A stretch of 64,000 nucleotides of DNA from Bacteroidales bacterium (GTDB lineage: Bacteria > Bacteroidota > Bacteroidia > Bacteroidales > UBA932), in assembly GCA_017469745.1 (NCBI GenBank), contig JAFUFS010000001.1, positions 1-64,000 of the forward strand, written 5' to 3'. Shown here in pieces: positions 35,763-45,638 of the stretch. A program made the translations under genes and the position numbers. Numbering within the stretch: the stretch's first letter is position 1; every line of letters begins with the position of its first letter. Below the pieces are notes generated by a model, which worked only from the letters and a program-made list of their open reading frames with translations, did not search any database and was not told where the DNA came from.

Positions 35763-37356
35763 TCATCCTTTGGGTCAGTTCATGCATTCTCATTAGCATC
35801 TTCACGTCTGCGAAACAGCAGTTAATAGTAATCTGTCTCTTCATATCTCTCTCGGCGTCCCTGAAAACAAGGGCTGTCGGAATCACTCCACTTGTCTGAT
35901 TTTGAACAATAGTGAGGTTATCAACGAGGGCCTTGGCCTTCTCGAAGGCCAGCCTGTCTCCAGTCAGTTCAAAATAGGAGAGCAGCGGATTGGCAACATT
36001 GCAGGAACTGTTGTCGATCGGGGTTTCGTATTTGTACTGTTCGTGCACCGCTGGTGCGCATCTAGGACGGATACCGTCAGGTCCATATTGGTAGTCCCAA
36101 TGAATGAACTGATCTTCACTCAACCTCATCAGGTCCACTGCATTGGCGATGTCCTCTTCCGTAGGGTCCTCTTTGTTCAAGAGATAATCGGCATAGGGGG
36201 AAGCTGTGCAGTTAGTGAGGTTTTCGTAGGGCTTCAGTTTCAGGACAGAAACATCCTCGAACTGTCCGGTCATATCGAATGATTTGAGTGGTACGGCCTT
36301 CATCCAATTCTCTCCGGCTTCCTGCATCTGTTTGAATTCATCGATTCCGTACTGTTTATGGAGCCTTCTCAGGAAATTTAGAAGAGGATGGAGCATCGCT
36401 CCGGTTTCATTCACGGCCTCTCCGGTCATGAAATCCATCTTGATTGGGAAGGAACCGTCCGGTCTTTGAATTTTCTTGTAGGTACGAGCTATTGCAATCG
36501 CCCTATCGAACCAAGCCTTGTCTCCTGTCAGGTCGTAAAGGTCCAGGAAGGCCGGACCAGGTCCTTTGGCGGCCTCCATCGCCATGGTTTTTCCGTTATT
36601 CTCATCACTTTTCTGGAGGTCTCCCTTGTAGTATGTCGGTGGGAAGAAAGCCAAAGGAGCGTCTTCCGGCCTGCTCTGCGAGACAAGGAAATTGGCAGCT
36701 CCCAATGCAATGGCAAGGGCTTCCTCTCTCCTGTAAGGTATTTCCCTGGCTATCAGGCATTCATTGCTTATCAGGGCACCGATTACCTTGCAGGCGCAGG
36801 AAAAATGGGGATAAGTCTCCAGGTCCGGTTCCATGTCAGTAGCGAAGCGTTTGACAAAAGGAAGAGTGTGGATGTAGAGGGCGGCTTTAAGGGCTGCTTC
36901 ACGGTAGGGGACTACGGCATCGTTGTAGGGGCCGTGGAAGGGGAAATCCCTGAAGAATTTCCTGGTGCCGGCAGTGTCCAGAACCTGCCCTTTGCCTCCT
37001 AACGCAAGAACGGCAAGTTCGACGTCGCCTACGGATACATCGTTCCAAACGGGGCTGAGAGGAGCCCATGGCTTGTCGGCGGTGAATGACCAGGTCTCTC
37101 CGCTTTCAGGATTCTTCAGGTCGAATCTATATTCTTCAGCTCCATCTACTTCCTTGAAGTCAAATACAGGTGCATAAAGGAAGCGCTTTGCGAACACGTT
37201 CCAATAGGGATTCTTGCCTTCATAGCCTGGCCTAAGAGGTTGAAGATATTCCTCTGCCGCTTGGGCGTTCAAGGATTCATAGCTATCATTTTCCTTCACA
37301 TTACAGGAATTCATTGTGGCAATAGCCATGATGATAAGCAATAATGTCCTTTTCAT
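35749..37356 (-). CDS. Unrecognised lipoprotein, probable (alpha/alpha) toroid (paralogue A)
   Basis: 535 residues, lipobox MNSC with Cys18. It is a full-length paralogue of the protein at 34161-35762, with the same opening (NAQAAEEYLQPLRPGYEGKN), the FFRDFPFHGPY motif, RPDGSFPIKMDFMTGEAVNE, GQFEDVSVL, NLTNCTASPYADYLL and NSSCNVANPLLSY. Some DNA is almost identical, for instance near 36949-36980 and 35344-35375, showing tandem duplication. The invariant Asp, Glu and Cys residues in these motifs are candidates for a catalytic site. ATGA overlap with the upstream SGNH-like gene indicates translational coupling. Confidence 0.8.
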   Translation of the reverse strand: MKRTLLLIIMAIATMNSCNVKENDSYESLNAQAAEEYLQPLRPGYEGKNPYWNVFAKRFLYAPVFDFKEVDGAEEYRFDLKNPESGETWSFTADKPWAPLSPVWNDVSVGDVELAVLALGGKGQVLDTAGTRKFFRDFPFHGPYNDAVVPYREAALKAALYIHTLPFVKRFATDMEPDLETYPHFSCACKVIGALISNECLIAREIPYRREEALAIALGAANFLVSQSRPEDAPLAFFPPTYYKGDLQKSDENNGKTMAMEAAKGPGPAFLDLYDLTGDKAWFDRAIAIARTYKKIQRPDGSFPIKMDFMTGEAVNETGAMLHPLLNFLRRLHKQYGIDEFKQMQEAGENWMKAVPLKSFDMTGQFEDVSVLKLKPYENLTNCTASPYADYLLNKEDPTEEDIANAVDLMRLSEDQFIHWDYQYGPDGIRPRCAPAVHEQYKYETPIDNSSCNVANPLLSYFELTGDRLAFEKAKALVDNLTIVQNQTSGVIPTALVFRDAERDMKRQITINCCFADVKMLMRMHELTQRMNENE

Positions 37357-38243
37357 TGTAAATACCGGTCAATCAACTTCTGAATCTCTTCCATGTCATG
37401 TCTTGATGCAAAGATGGCATCGAAGTTTGTGTCGGAAGCAATCCTATAGTGGTCAGTTTTAAATTTACTAAAGTTAATAATTCTGTCACAAAAAGAATAA
37501 TCCTGGCCTATCGCAGATTTCCCTGTCATGGCACAGAATGCCATCTGGGCAGTGATGTAACCGCTCAGAGGGTTCTCATGGAAATCATCACCTTTGTTCT
37601 TGATGAAGGTGTTCTTGTCGTATTTCAATACAGAGCCGAGGATGGCAACCCTACCTTTCGAGAGGTCATTAACAAGCTTTCCCCACTCGACAATCGTTAC
37701 TCCTTCTTTTTCCAACTCAGGAAAAACGTTGATTATTTTCCTGTGATTATTCATGTGAGTGAAGGAGTGAGAGAGATAGAAGAATTTAGTCTTGGGGTTC
37801 CGGAATCGTTCTTTTACTGCACGGAAATCTTCCAGAAAATGGCTATTGTTCTTGCCAGCTTCAGATATGAAAACATAATCGAAAGAGTTGAGGTCCAGCC
37901 CATCCAGAAGGTCTTTTCCTATTCCTATGCATCCTCCATAAGGGCCATTCTTATGCCTGGATTCATTTAGGCAACCATTGGAGGTAAAGTCGCTTAAATC
38001 GTGTCCACCATAAGTGCAGTCGTAAACCTTAATCTTAAAACCATTAGCCTTACAGATTGCATCAAACAGACCTTTGTCAACCTTACCTTGCTTACCGAAT
38101 TCTACACAACCTCCATAATAGATAAATGAATTTCCTATGAATAGGGCTTTTGGCTGGTGTTCTGTGGCGGGATAAGTCCCGCCACAAGAAACAGCCACTG
38201 CTACTGATATAACCAGGAGCAGGTTGTGAACAACCACTTTCAT
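37353..38243 (-). CDS. SGNH-fold lipoprotein (DUF4886-like)
   Basis: 296 residues from the ATG at 38243, which begins a lipoprotein signal (MKVVVHNLLLVISVAVAVSC). A 16-codon longer frame to 38291 would overlap the BACON gene. LFIGNSFIYYGG is the block I Ser motif, with FISEAGKNNSHF in the middle. GDDFHENPLSGYITAQM carries an Asp-x-x-His pair near the C-terminus. It is probably a glycan esterase of the SGNH superfamily. The locus already has an anchored BACON protein and SusD upstream, so this fits a surface deacylase acting before import. Confidence 0.7.
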   Translation of the reverse strand: MKVVVHNLLLVISVAVAVSCGGTYPATEHQPKALFIGNSFIYYGGCVEFGKQGKVDKGLFDAICKANGFKIKVYDCTYGGHDLSDFTSNGCLNESRHKNGPYGGCIGIGKDLLDGLDLNSFDYVFISEAGKNNSHFLEDFRAVKERFRNPKTKFFYLSHSFTHMNNHRKIINVFPELEKEGVTIVEWGKLVNDLSKGRVAILGSVLKYDKNTFIKNKGDDFHENPLSGYITAQMAFCAMTGKSAIGQDYSFCDRIINFSKFKTDHYRIASDTNFDAIFASRHDMEEIQKLIDRYLQ

Positions 38244-38260
38244 TAAACCATTCAAACCTA

Positions 38261-38614
38261 TTATCCGTTTTGAGTAATAGTCAATTCGCATGTGATAGAC
38301 TCATCCTGTGTGGATATTATAATAACTCCACTTCTTGAAGATCCTTTATTGTCTTGTACCGTAATCACAAGATTTCGGTTTCCGACAAATTCTTGATCAT
38401 TCACCAGGATCCAGTCGATGTTACCAGTCATGACTTTGCATGCTGTATTGGAAGTCACGTTGATTGAGTACTCTCCTCCGGCCTTGTCAGCATTAATCGA
38501 CGTATTGTCCAGTTTTAAATATTGAATCCTATTTACTTCGGGACATTCTTTGCTGCATCCTGCCAACAATAAACACAAGATAGCCGCTGATACAATATTA
38601 ATGAAATGCTTCAT
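38261..38614 (-). CDS. Small BACON-domain lipoprotein
   Basis: 117 residues from the ATG at 38614 (lipobox LAGC); a longer frame to 38650 would run into the SusD gene and put residues before the signal. The mature protein is essentially one BACON domain: LDNTSINADKAGGEYSINVT, then IDWILVN and ITCELTITQNG. BACON domains are mostly spacers or carbohydrate/mucin-binding modules. Placed immediately after SusD, it occupies the usual slot of a surface glycan-binding protein (SusE/F position), though it is very short for that. Confidence 0.75.
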   Translation of the reverse strand: MKHFINIVSAAILCLLLAGCSKECPEVNRIQYLKLDNTSINADKAGGEYSINVTSNTACKVMTGNIDWILVNDQEFVGNRNLVITVQDNKGSSRSGVIIISTQDESITCELTITQNG

Positions 38615-38625
38615 GATAAAATTCT

Positions 38626-40383
38626 TTAGATGTCCAAACCATCGTTCCATCCGGGGTTTTGAGTTATGACACCACCGGTAATAGCCCTGTCTTCAGTAGG
38701 AATTGGGAACAGGTAGTCTTTGTTTTCATCCCATTTTCTGGGAATATTGCTATGTAATACAATCTTGCCCTTATCCTTTTCTGTCAGGTTCATGTCCTTT
38801 ATGTTCATATATGAGACCCCCGTCTCTGCTGCAGGGGCTGTACCTTCGTATATTACAAAGTCGGTGACTCCATCAGCATCGAGATCATAGTTTCCAACAC
38901 CATCAACATACATCCCATAGAATGTCCTGTCGAATCGCTTACCTGCTTTCCAGCGCATAATGTCCCAGTAGCGGTGACCTTCACACATGAGCTCAACGGT
39001 TCTTTCACGGCGTATTTCAAGAATGACACCTTTGTTGTTTCCAGAAACATTAGGATAGCCCGTTTCAGCACTGGAAAGGAATGGATCCGGATTCGCATTT
39101 GCTTCTGCCATGCTTAGATGAGGCATGTCTACACGGTCTCTCAATTTATTAATTGAAATATCCAGGTCGCTTTGAGTGAGAGTTCCAAGTTCTGCCTTGG
39201 CTTCAGCAAAATTGAGAAATACTTCAGCAAGACGGAAATGAATAATGTCATTTGTGGAATTCATGTAGGTGTCGTATGACGGTTCACACACCCATTTGCA
39301 GATCTGGTACCCCGTCAATGTCGCATCAAGATTGGGAGGGCAAAGTTCTGTCTCTCCTAGTCTGGTATAACCTGGCGTGCGTATTGTCTGGGCCAAGCGA
39401 GGGTCGCGGTTGGAGACTTCTTCTGAGAAGAGTTTTTTGTCATAACCTGGCATATCCGTAAATCGACTGCCATCCTTCATTAAGTAACTGTCAACTATGT
39501 CTTTGAGCATTCCAGGCATGTCACCACCTGTGGCCGTATAACATCCGGTAGAGTTGTTAAGCATCGTCGTAGCTTTGGCACAACTCTTAGCCAGAATAAC
39601 TTCACTCGAAAGAACACTTGCATCCTGGGCAACGAATAAGTCTCGGTAAGGCATATCTCCTTTATTGTAGAGAGTATAGCCACCCGTATTGATGAGAATC
39701 GAACTGGCCGACTCACTCTCTTTCAGGCAGTCTTCCCAATCTCCAAGTCCATGATATTTCCTATATGTACCTTCAAAGAGAAACACTCTCGATTTTAGAG
39801 CCAAAGCAGTCCATTTTGTTACTTTGAATACACTTTTTTCTGCGGGAAGATTGTCAATTGCGTAATTGATATCTTCGAGCATATGTGATACAACAAGCTT
39901 TCTGTCGTCACGCGGTTTGTATAGCTCTTCGTCATCAGCATCCATTGCCCTGTCGACCCATGGTACATCTCCATAGCGGCGAATTTTAAGCCAATAGAAA
40001 TAAGTCCTGAAGAATCTTGCAAGACCGATATATTGTGCTCTTGCTTTCACATCTTCACATTGGTCGGCATGCTCAAGGAAGAAGTTGATATTCCTGAGGT
40101 CTTCCCATTCCCAGTCCCCATCAGTGGCGGGTACTGTCCTGGTGTTTTGAACTGCATCTGACAGGACGCTGGGAACTATTACATCTGCCTCTTCATAAAA
40201 AATACTGGATGCTCCCGGGAAAATAAGGTAGAATTCATTAGTAAAGAGTTCGCATTCCTTTGCGGTCTTGAAATAGGTCTCCGGACTTAGTTTGTCCTTT
40301 GGTACCCGATCCAACATGTCATCGCACCCCGCCAGAATCATGGCAGATACGGTTGTCAATATCAGAATAAATATCTTTTTCAT
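38626..40383 (-). CDS. SusD/RagB-family surface glycan-binding lipoprotein
   Basis: 585 residues, lipobox LAGC with Cys19. Starts ...CDDMLDRVPKDKLSPETYFK, a classic SusD opening. RFFRTYFYWLKIRRYGDVPWVD and KWTALALKSRVFLFEGTYRKYHG are the TPR-like helices, and IRRERTVELMCEGHRYWDIMRWK with FPIPTEDRAI is the C-terminal SusD signature. It is the lid of the SusC transporter encoded 13 bases upstream, and belongs to the ECF-controlled locus. Confidence 0.95.
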   Translation of the reverse strand: MKKIFILILTTVSAMILAGCDDMLDRVPKDKLSPETYFKTAKECELFTNEFYLIFPGASSIFYEEADVIVPSVLSDAVQNTRTVPATDGDWEWEDLRNINFFLEHADQCEDVKARAQYIGLARFFRTYFYWLKIRRYGDVPWVDRAMDADDEELYKPRDDRKLVVSHMLEDINYAIDNLPAEKSVFKVTKWTALALKSRVFLFEGTYRKYHGLGDWEDCLKESESASSILINTGGYTLYNKGDMPYRDLFVAQDASVLSSEVILAKSCAKATTMLNNSTGCYTATGGDMPGMLKDIVDSYLMKDGSRFTDMPGYDKKLFSEEVSNRDPRLAQTIRTPGYTRLGETELCPPNLDATLTGYQICKWVCEPSYDTYMNSTNDIIHFRLAEVFLNFAEAKAELGTLTQSDLDISINKLRDRVDMPHLSMAEANANPDPFLSSAETGYPNVSGNNKGVILEIRRERTVELMCEGHRYWDIMRWKAGKRFDRTFYGMYVDGVGNYDLDADGVTDFVIYEGTAPAAETGVSYMNIKDMNLTEKDKGKIVLHSNIPRKWDENKDYLFPIPTEDRAITGGVITQNPGWNDGLDI

Positions 40384-40396
40384 AATTCGTAATCGA

Positions 40397-43300
40397 TTAT
40401 AAGTCTATCGTAGCGCCAAATGTGAACGTCTTGGGGAAGAAATATCCGGTATTGCCGAGCATAAAGAGTTCAGGATCAATATACTTCGTGTGAAGCGGGC
40501 TGGCATACCAGAGATTCTCTCCAGAAAGATAGATACGTAGGTTTGCTATGCCAACCTTGTTGATGATTCTTTTAGGCAGTGTATATCCAAAAGTGAGGCT
40601 CTTCAAGCGTATATATGCTGCATTCTGAAGGTAATCTGTATTGTTGCCATACAGAGATCCTTCTACTGCGATACTTCCGCGAGCGCGAGGGAAATAGCCG
40701 TCTGGATTGTCTTCTGACCAAACATCATCCAAGAAATTCTTTGGGATGAAAGATACTCTTGGGCTGTTGTATGGTCCCCAAAATCTGTAGTCGCCGCTGC
40801 CAGGGTATTTTTGTTGTTTACCGATTCCCTGGAAGAAGATAGAGAAGTCGAATCCGCCATAGTCTGCAGCCATACGCAGTCCAAAGCTATATCTGGGCTG
40901 GCTGTTACCAATGACCTTACGGTCACCGGGGTCGTCTATCGTTCTCGCTCCGTTTGTAATTTTACCATCTCCATTGAGGTCTATATACTTCAGGTCTCCG
41001 GCTTTTGCTCCATAGCCGTAGCTACTGCTAGCTAAGTAATAGTCAGCGCACATTTGCCTCATGTCGTACTTCTCCATCCATTCTGCCGCTTCAGCATCGG
41101 TCTTGAATTTTCCATCAGTCTGGAATCCCCAGATTTCGCCTAGCTGCTTGCCTACGTAAGGCTCGCTGTAAAGACCGGAAGGATTGTCACAACGAGTGTA
41201 TTTTGCTGTATAATCAGCCAAGCTTCCAGTAATGTTATAGCCAAATCTTTTTCCTCCTAGCATAAAGGAATCTTTCCATCCGAATTCGATCTCCCATCCT
41301 TTTGTCCTCAAGTCGTTTGAATTTACAGTAGGCTCATCAGCACCGTAAATTGAAGGGAGCTTTTTCCCTTCAGAGAGGATACCCTTAACATCACGTATGT
41401 ACATATCCCCAGTGAATGTCAAGCGATTGTCGAGAAATGCGAAATCAACACCAATGTCTTTGGTGTAAACCTTCTCCCAGGTTCCTGTGGACACAGGGTC
41501 CGATACATATGCATGAGGAAGTCTTTCCTCACCATCAAACGAATACTGGATTGTGCCGCTTGCGCTGATGGTCTGATAGTATTCATAATAGGAAATATCC
41601 TGATTTCCCAAAGAACCATAAGATGCGCGGATCTTAGCATTGTTGACTACGTTTGAAAGCGATTTCCAGAAGGGTTCTTCGCTGATACGGTAAGCTACAG
41701 AAGCAGAGGGGAAGAAGCCCCAACGCTTGCCACGGAGGAATCGTGAGGATCCGTCATAACGGCCGTCAACTTCAAAGAGATAGCGTGACTTGTAGTTGTA
41801 AGTCATCCTATAGAAGTAACCTGCTATTGCAGCTTCGTTGAGTCCACCTTTCAAGGTCTCCACAGAGCCGGTTGCCAAGTTGAAATCTGACAAGTCTTCA
41901 GAAAGTAATTCCTTCTTTCTGACATTCAGCGTTTTGTAGCGCAATGATTCATAGTTCACACCTGCCGTTGCGGTAAAGTTGTGAGCCTTGTTCCAAGAAT
42001 TCTCGTAGAACAAATAACCATTGGTTGCAAGATTTACCCTTTCATTTCGGATCTCATCATATTTGTCTCGTGTAACTGTAGTTGGCTCCCATGCGATAAC
42101 ACCAGGATATTTGTAATAAGGAGCTTCAGTTGTACGTGTAGTCTGCAGCTGATGGTTGAATTTGTATGAGAAGTCTGCATTAGCAGAGAGATGATCCGTA
42201 ATGGTAGCCTTCAAGACATACTGCTGTGATATCTCATGCATGTTCTTGAGGTCTCTTCTTTTGTTTTTCTGGATGATCGAGTTCCATCCAGACATTATAT
42301 ACTGGCTGGTAGAATTAGTCGCTGAAGTATGAGATACGGTTGTTCCGTCAGGATGGACAGGGACAAGGAAGGCATGTGTGTTAGTCCAGATAGCATCAGT
42401 GTTTTCAGTTCCTACCAGGTAAGAACCGCGATAAAAACGCGTATTGCTTGTTACTTTGAGCCAAGGCCTGATATTGACACCGATCTTTGCATTGGCATAA
42501 TACCCATCGAATATATCAGGAGTCTGGCGGAAGATTCCTTTCTCATTTATATATCGGCCGCTAATATTATAATTGACGGTCTTTCCACCACCGCTCACAT
42601 TGAGATTATATTCCTGGGTCGGGCGCCTCTCGTCGAAGTACCAATTGTACCAATCGAAGTTACCGAGATACACATATTCAAGCCTTCCGTTTCTTGTGTC
42701 TGTAATCACCCACGGACGTTCGGGATTCTCAGTAACATCATTTCTCCTCTCATAGAGCATCTGGTAGTCTGCTTCGGTGAAATTGGTGAACGGCCTTCCA
42801 TTTTGTCCTTTCCTGAAAGTATCGGCAATCAATGCAGATTCATATCCATTCGTGATGAAGTCTGTTCTGACGGTACTTTTCGAAGTGGAATATGATGCGT
42901 CGAATGTAAGCTTAGGAGCAGTGTCATTCTTTCCGCTCTTTGTAGTTACTAGGATGACTCCGAATGATGCACGTGCACCATAAATGGCTGCAGAAGCTGC
43001 GTCCTTGAGTACGGATATAGACTCAACATCATTCATGTTTATTCTAGAGAGATTGGTCTCAACACCATCGACAAGAATAAGTGGACTTCCTCCATTAGGT
43101 GATCCATTACCACGGATATTGTAGTCTACAAAACCGTCTTTAAAGGGGCTGATATCTCCTTTGACTGTGATGTTAAGATTAGGAATCATTCCTTGAAGTG
43201 CCTTCCCAAGTGCAGTGGCATGCCTTTCTTTTAAATCTTCGGATGTCACTGCAGAAACGGCTCCTGTAAGGTTGATTTTCTTCTGGGTTCCGTATCCAAC

Positions 43301-43912
43301 AGCAACAGCTTCTTCTAGCATTTCAGTGTCATCTTTCATCGTGATTTCAAACCAAGTCCTGTTGCCGATCACAATGTCTTCATCTATGAAGCCCATGAAA
43401 CTGATGACCAGATGTTCTGTTCCTTTGACATTGGAAGGTAAAGTGACTTGAAAATTACCATTCCTGTCAGCTATGTCTCCATAAAGCTTTGCTCCAACCC
43501 TAACCGCAGCGGAGGCTCCAATCAAAGGTTCGCCATCTGCGTCAACGATCTTTCCTTTGAGAATAATCTGCTGGTCTTGCTTTGCTTCAATAATTCTCTT
43601 GTTGATTGTGATCCTATTGCCACTGATCACGTAATCAACATTTTGTCCGGAGAATATCCGGTTGAGAACATCAGTAATGCTTGAATTACGGACATCAATT
43701 GACACTTTTCTGTTCAGGTCGACTTCGTCCGAGTTCACGATAATGGAGAGATTCTCCTTCTGGTTCAGGGCTTCTATAGCTTGCCGTACTGTTCCATTAA
43801 TCTTGAAACTGATGTTCTGGCCTCTCAGACAAAAACTGCTCAAGATCATGAAAAGCATAGCTATCGCTAGGCGCGGCATTTTACCGTGCACCCCACATAA
43901 TGATTTGTTCAT
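40397..43912 (-). CDS. SusC-type TonB-dependent transporter with STN signalling domain
   Basis: 1171 residues. After an N-terminal signal segment (to about 32) comes an STN domain (about 34-107, VRQAIEALNQKENLSIIV). This is followed by the carboxypeptidase-like beta domain (about 118-205), the linker LEEAVAVGYGTQKKINLTGAV, the plug with AASAAIYGARASFGVILVTT, and the barrel ending ...FFPKTFTFGATIDL. The STN domain contacts a FecR anti-sigma factor, and FecR and an ECF sigma gene lie directly upstream. The transporter should therefore induce its own locus when loaded. The 47-base gap upstream has no standard -7 box, consistent with ECF-dependent or read-through transcription. Confidence 0.95.
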   Translation of the reverse strand: MNKSLCGVHGKMPRLAIAMLFMILSSFCLRGQNISFKINGTVRQAIEALNQKENLSIIVNSDEVDLNRKVSIDVRNSSITDVLNRIFSGQNVDYVISGNRITINKRIIEAKQDQQIILKGKIVDADGEPLIGASAAVRVGAKLYGDIADRNGNFQVTLPSNVKGTEHLVISFMGFIDEDIVIGNRTWFEITMKDDTEMLEEAVAVGYGTQKKINLTGAVSAVTSEDLKERHATALGKALQGMIPNLNITVKGDISPFKDGFVDYNIRGNGSPNGGSPLILVDGVETNLSRINMNDVESISVLKDAASAAIYGARASFGVILVTTKSGKNDTAPKLTFDASYSTSKSTVRTDFITNGYESALIADTFRKGQNGRPFTNFTEADYQMLYERRNDVTENPERPWVITDTRNGRLEYVYLGNFDWYNWYFDERRPTQEYNLNVSGGGKTVNYNISGRYINEKGIFRQTPDIFDGYYANAKIGVNIRPWLKVTSNTRFYRGSYLVGTENTDAIWTNTHAFLVPVHPDGTTVSHTSATNSTSQYIMSGWNSIIQKNKRRDLKNMHEISQQYVLKATITDHLSANADFSYKFNHQLQTTRTTEAPYYKYPGVIAWEPTTVTRDKYDEIRNERVNLATNGYLFYENSWNKAHNFTATAGVNYESLRYKTLNVRKKELLSEDLSDFNLATGSVETLKGGLNEAAIAGYFYRMTYNYKSRYLFEVDGRYDGSSRFLRGKRWGFFPSASVAYRISEEPFWKSLSNVVNNAKIRASYGSLGNQDISYYEYYQTISASGTIQYSFDGEERLPHAYVSDPVSTGTWEKVYTKDIGVDFAFLDNRLTFTGDMYIRDVKGILSEGKKLPSIYGADEPTVNSNDLRTKGWEIEFGWKDSFMLGGKRFGYNITGSLADYTAKYTRCDNPSGLYSEPYVGKQLGEIWGFQTDGKFKTDAEAAEWMEKYDMRQMCADYYLASSSYGYGAKAGDLKYIDLNGDGKITNGARTIDDPGDRKVIGNSQPRYSFGLRMAADYGGFDFSIFFQGIGKQQKYPGSGDYRFWGPYNSPRVSFIPKNFLDDVWSEDNPDGYFPRARGSIAVEGSLYGNNTDYLQNAAYIRLKSLTFGYTLPKRIINKVGIANLRIYLSGENLWYASPLHTKYIDPELFMLGNTGYFFPKTFTFGATIDL

Positions 43913-43959
43913 GTGGTTTTGGATTTAGTTATTAATGTATAAGATTGAAAATCAGAGTA

Positions 43960-44955
43960 CTATCTCCGGATGGACAGATATATGACGCCATCCTTTCGCT
44001 CAACCTGCATGCTTTTGTTGTTGTCAGAGATGGCTTTCAGAATCTGGTCCAGAGACTCGTGGTTTGTAAAATAAGCTAGGTATCTTGTGTTCGCTAGTTT
44101 TTCGTCTTTGATTATTATCTTGACATCGAAAATTCGTTCAAGATCTTCGGCTATGTCGCTGACTTTGAGGTTGTTGAAACGGATGGCCCTGTCTTCATCG
44201 AACGATTTAAAGTTTTCTGTAGAGAAGCGATCGATCTCGAGTTTACCGTTGCTTTTGTCAAGTTGGAGCATTTCACCAGGAGAAAGCCGCACAAGTCTTT
44301 CAGTCTCTTCACATGAATATCCGAAACTCACGGAGCCGTTTTTAAGAAGAAGCTCTGTGCAGTCTGATGATTCATAGTTCTTGAAATCGAAGCTTGTTCC
44401 ATGAACAAGAACACTCTGGTCTCCAGACTGAATAATGAAGGGTTTCTTAGGATCCTTGCTGATATCTGCTGATACTTCTCCGTTCAGGAACACTTTTCTT
44501 TCCTTACCTTGGAATTCCAAAGGATATATCAATCGACTCCCAGAATTGAGTGTCATCGTGGATCCATCAGCAAGTTCAAGGGTTCTTATTTGGCCGAAAG
44601 GAACGATTATCTCATTCCATTCTACGGGCTGCTGTCTTGATGAAACAAGAAGTCCAACGGCAATCATTAGTGGTATAGCGATTATGGCGGCTATCCTTGT
44701 TCCCCATATGAGGACAGAAGATATAGCTTTCCCTCGAAGCCATCTACCCTTTATTCCTAGTTTTTCCGTTAGCAAGTAGTAGTGGTCCTCGATTTTTTTC
44801 TTGTCCGTAATGTCATCCGCTTCCAGACTGTTAAAGTAGTTCTCCAGCTCTTTTTCCAATTCCAGATCACCTTTATGATCAATCAGGAAGCGCTGGTTTT
44901 CAAGCCCTTCCTCATTTAGTTTATCATCTTTTAGAAAGCTGGTGATCCTTTTCAT
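43960..44955 (-). CDS. FecR-family anti-sigma factor
   Basis: 331 residues. An N-terminal cytoplasmic part (about 1-80) is followed by one transmembrane segment (about 86-108, TRIAAIIAIPLMIAVGLLVS). Then comes the FecR periplasmic beta domain (IIVPFGQIRTLELADGSTMTLNSGSRLIYP, noted at about 118-147) and a C-terminal DUF4974-type STN-like domain (FNNLKVSDIAEDLERIFDVKI). It holds the ECF sigma factor inactive until the STN domain of the SusC below signals. Gene order sigma-FecR-SusC-SusD is canonical for host-glycan type loci in Bacteroidetes. Confidence 0.93.
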   Translation of the reverse strand: MKRITSFLKDDKLNEEGLENQRFLIDHKGDLELEKELENYFNSLEADDITDKKKIEDHYYLLTEKLGIKGRWLRGKAISSVLIWGTRIAAIIAIPLMIAVGLLVSSRQQPVEWNEIIVPFGQIRTLELADGSTMTLNSGSRLIYPLEFQGKERKVFLNGEVSADISKDPKKPFIIQSGDQSVLVHGTSFDFKNYESSDCTELLLKNGSVSFGYSCEETERLVRLSPGEMLQLDKSNGKLEIDRFSTENFKSFDEDRAIRFNNLKVSDIAEDLERIFDVKIIIKDEKLANTRYLAYFTNHESLDQILKAISDNNKSMQVERKDGVIYLSIRR

Positions 44956-45022
44956 TTATACTTCCTTTCTATTAATAGAACAGGATTAAAACATAAAATA
45001 CGTAATCGCGGAAAGTAAAATT

Positions 45023-45562
45023 TCAGTTTAACGAGGTACGGATGTCTCTCAGTGCAAGTTGGAGATGCTTCTCAACGGTTCTTACAGAAAGTCCTAGCTT
45101 TTCCGCGATTTCTTGATTTGAAAGATTTTCATACCTGCTCATCCTAAAGACCAGTTGTCTTTGCTCGGGCATCCTTGCTATGATACCGAATAGCTGACGG
45201 TTCGTCTCGTTGTAGATCAGATCATCGTCGGCCGATAGGGATAACTTACTTTCTTCTGGGAGTTCCGGAACTGTCTTGGTGTGTTTTGCAAGAGCTGATT
45301 CTAGATAATTAATAGAAGAATTCTTTGAAAGTACGAAAAGATAATTCCGCAAGGATTTTTGCTCATCTAGCCTGTCTCTGAAAAGCCATAATTTCATAAA
45401 GACCTCCATTGAGAGATCTTCAGCTATGTCATTTCTCTTGACAATGCTCTTTATGAATTGAAGGACTATTGAATAATAACGAAAGAATAGCTTCTCAAGG
45501 GCAGATGTGCTGCCTCTCTTGAGAGACTTGACAAGGTCGGAGTCTGTAATGCTTCCCGACAT
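45023..45562 (-). CDS. ECF RNA polymerase sigma factor
   Basis: 179 residues. Region 2 (about 20-90) contains DIAEDLSMEVFMKLWLFRDR and LRNYLFVLSKNSSINYL. Region 4 (about 115-175) has MPEQRQLVFRMSRYENLSNQ and the helix-turn-helix EIAEKLGLSVRTVEKHLQLA. It matches the FecI/Bacteroidetes ECF group, and is 67 bases upstream of its FecR. It should direct transcription of the SusC/SusD genes after the outer-membrane signal. I see no clear housekeeping promoter in the 76 bases before it. Confidence 0.95.
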   Translation of the reverse strand: MSGSITDSDLVKSLKRGSTSALEKLFFRYYSIVLQFIKSIVKRNDIAEDLSMEVFMKLWLFRDRLDEQKSLRNYLFVLSKNSSINYLESALAKHTKTVPELPEESKLSLSADDDLIYNETNRQLFGIIARMPEQRQLVFRMSRYENLSNQEIAEKLGLSVRTVEKHLQLALRDIRTSLN

Positions 45563-45638
45563 TTCTTACGAGGTTCAATTCAATGTTCAAGCTATAAAAA
45601 TAGAAAAAAAATAGAAACCATGCGATAATAGTCCTGAA

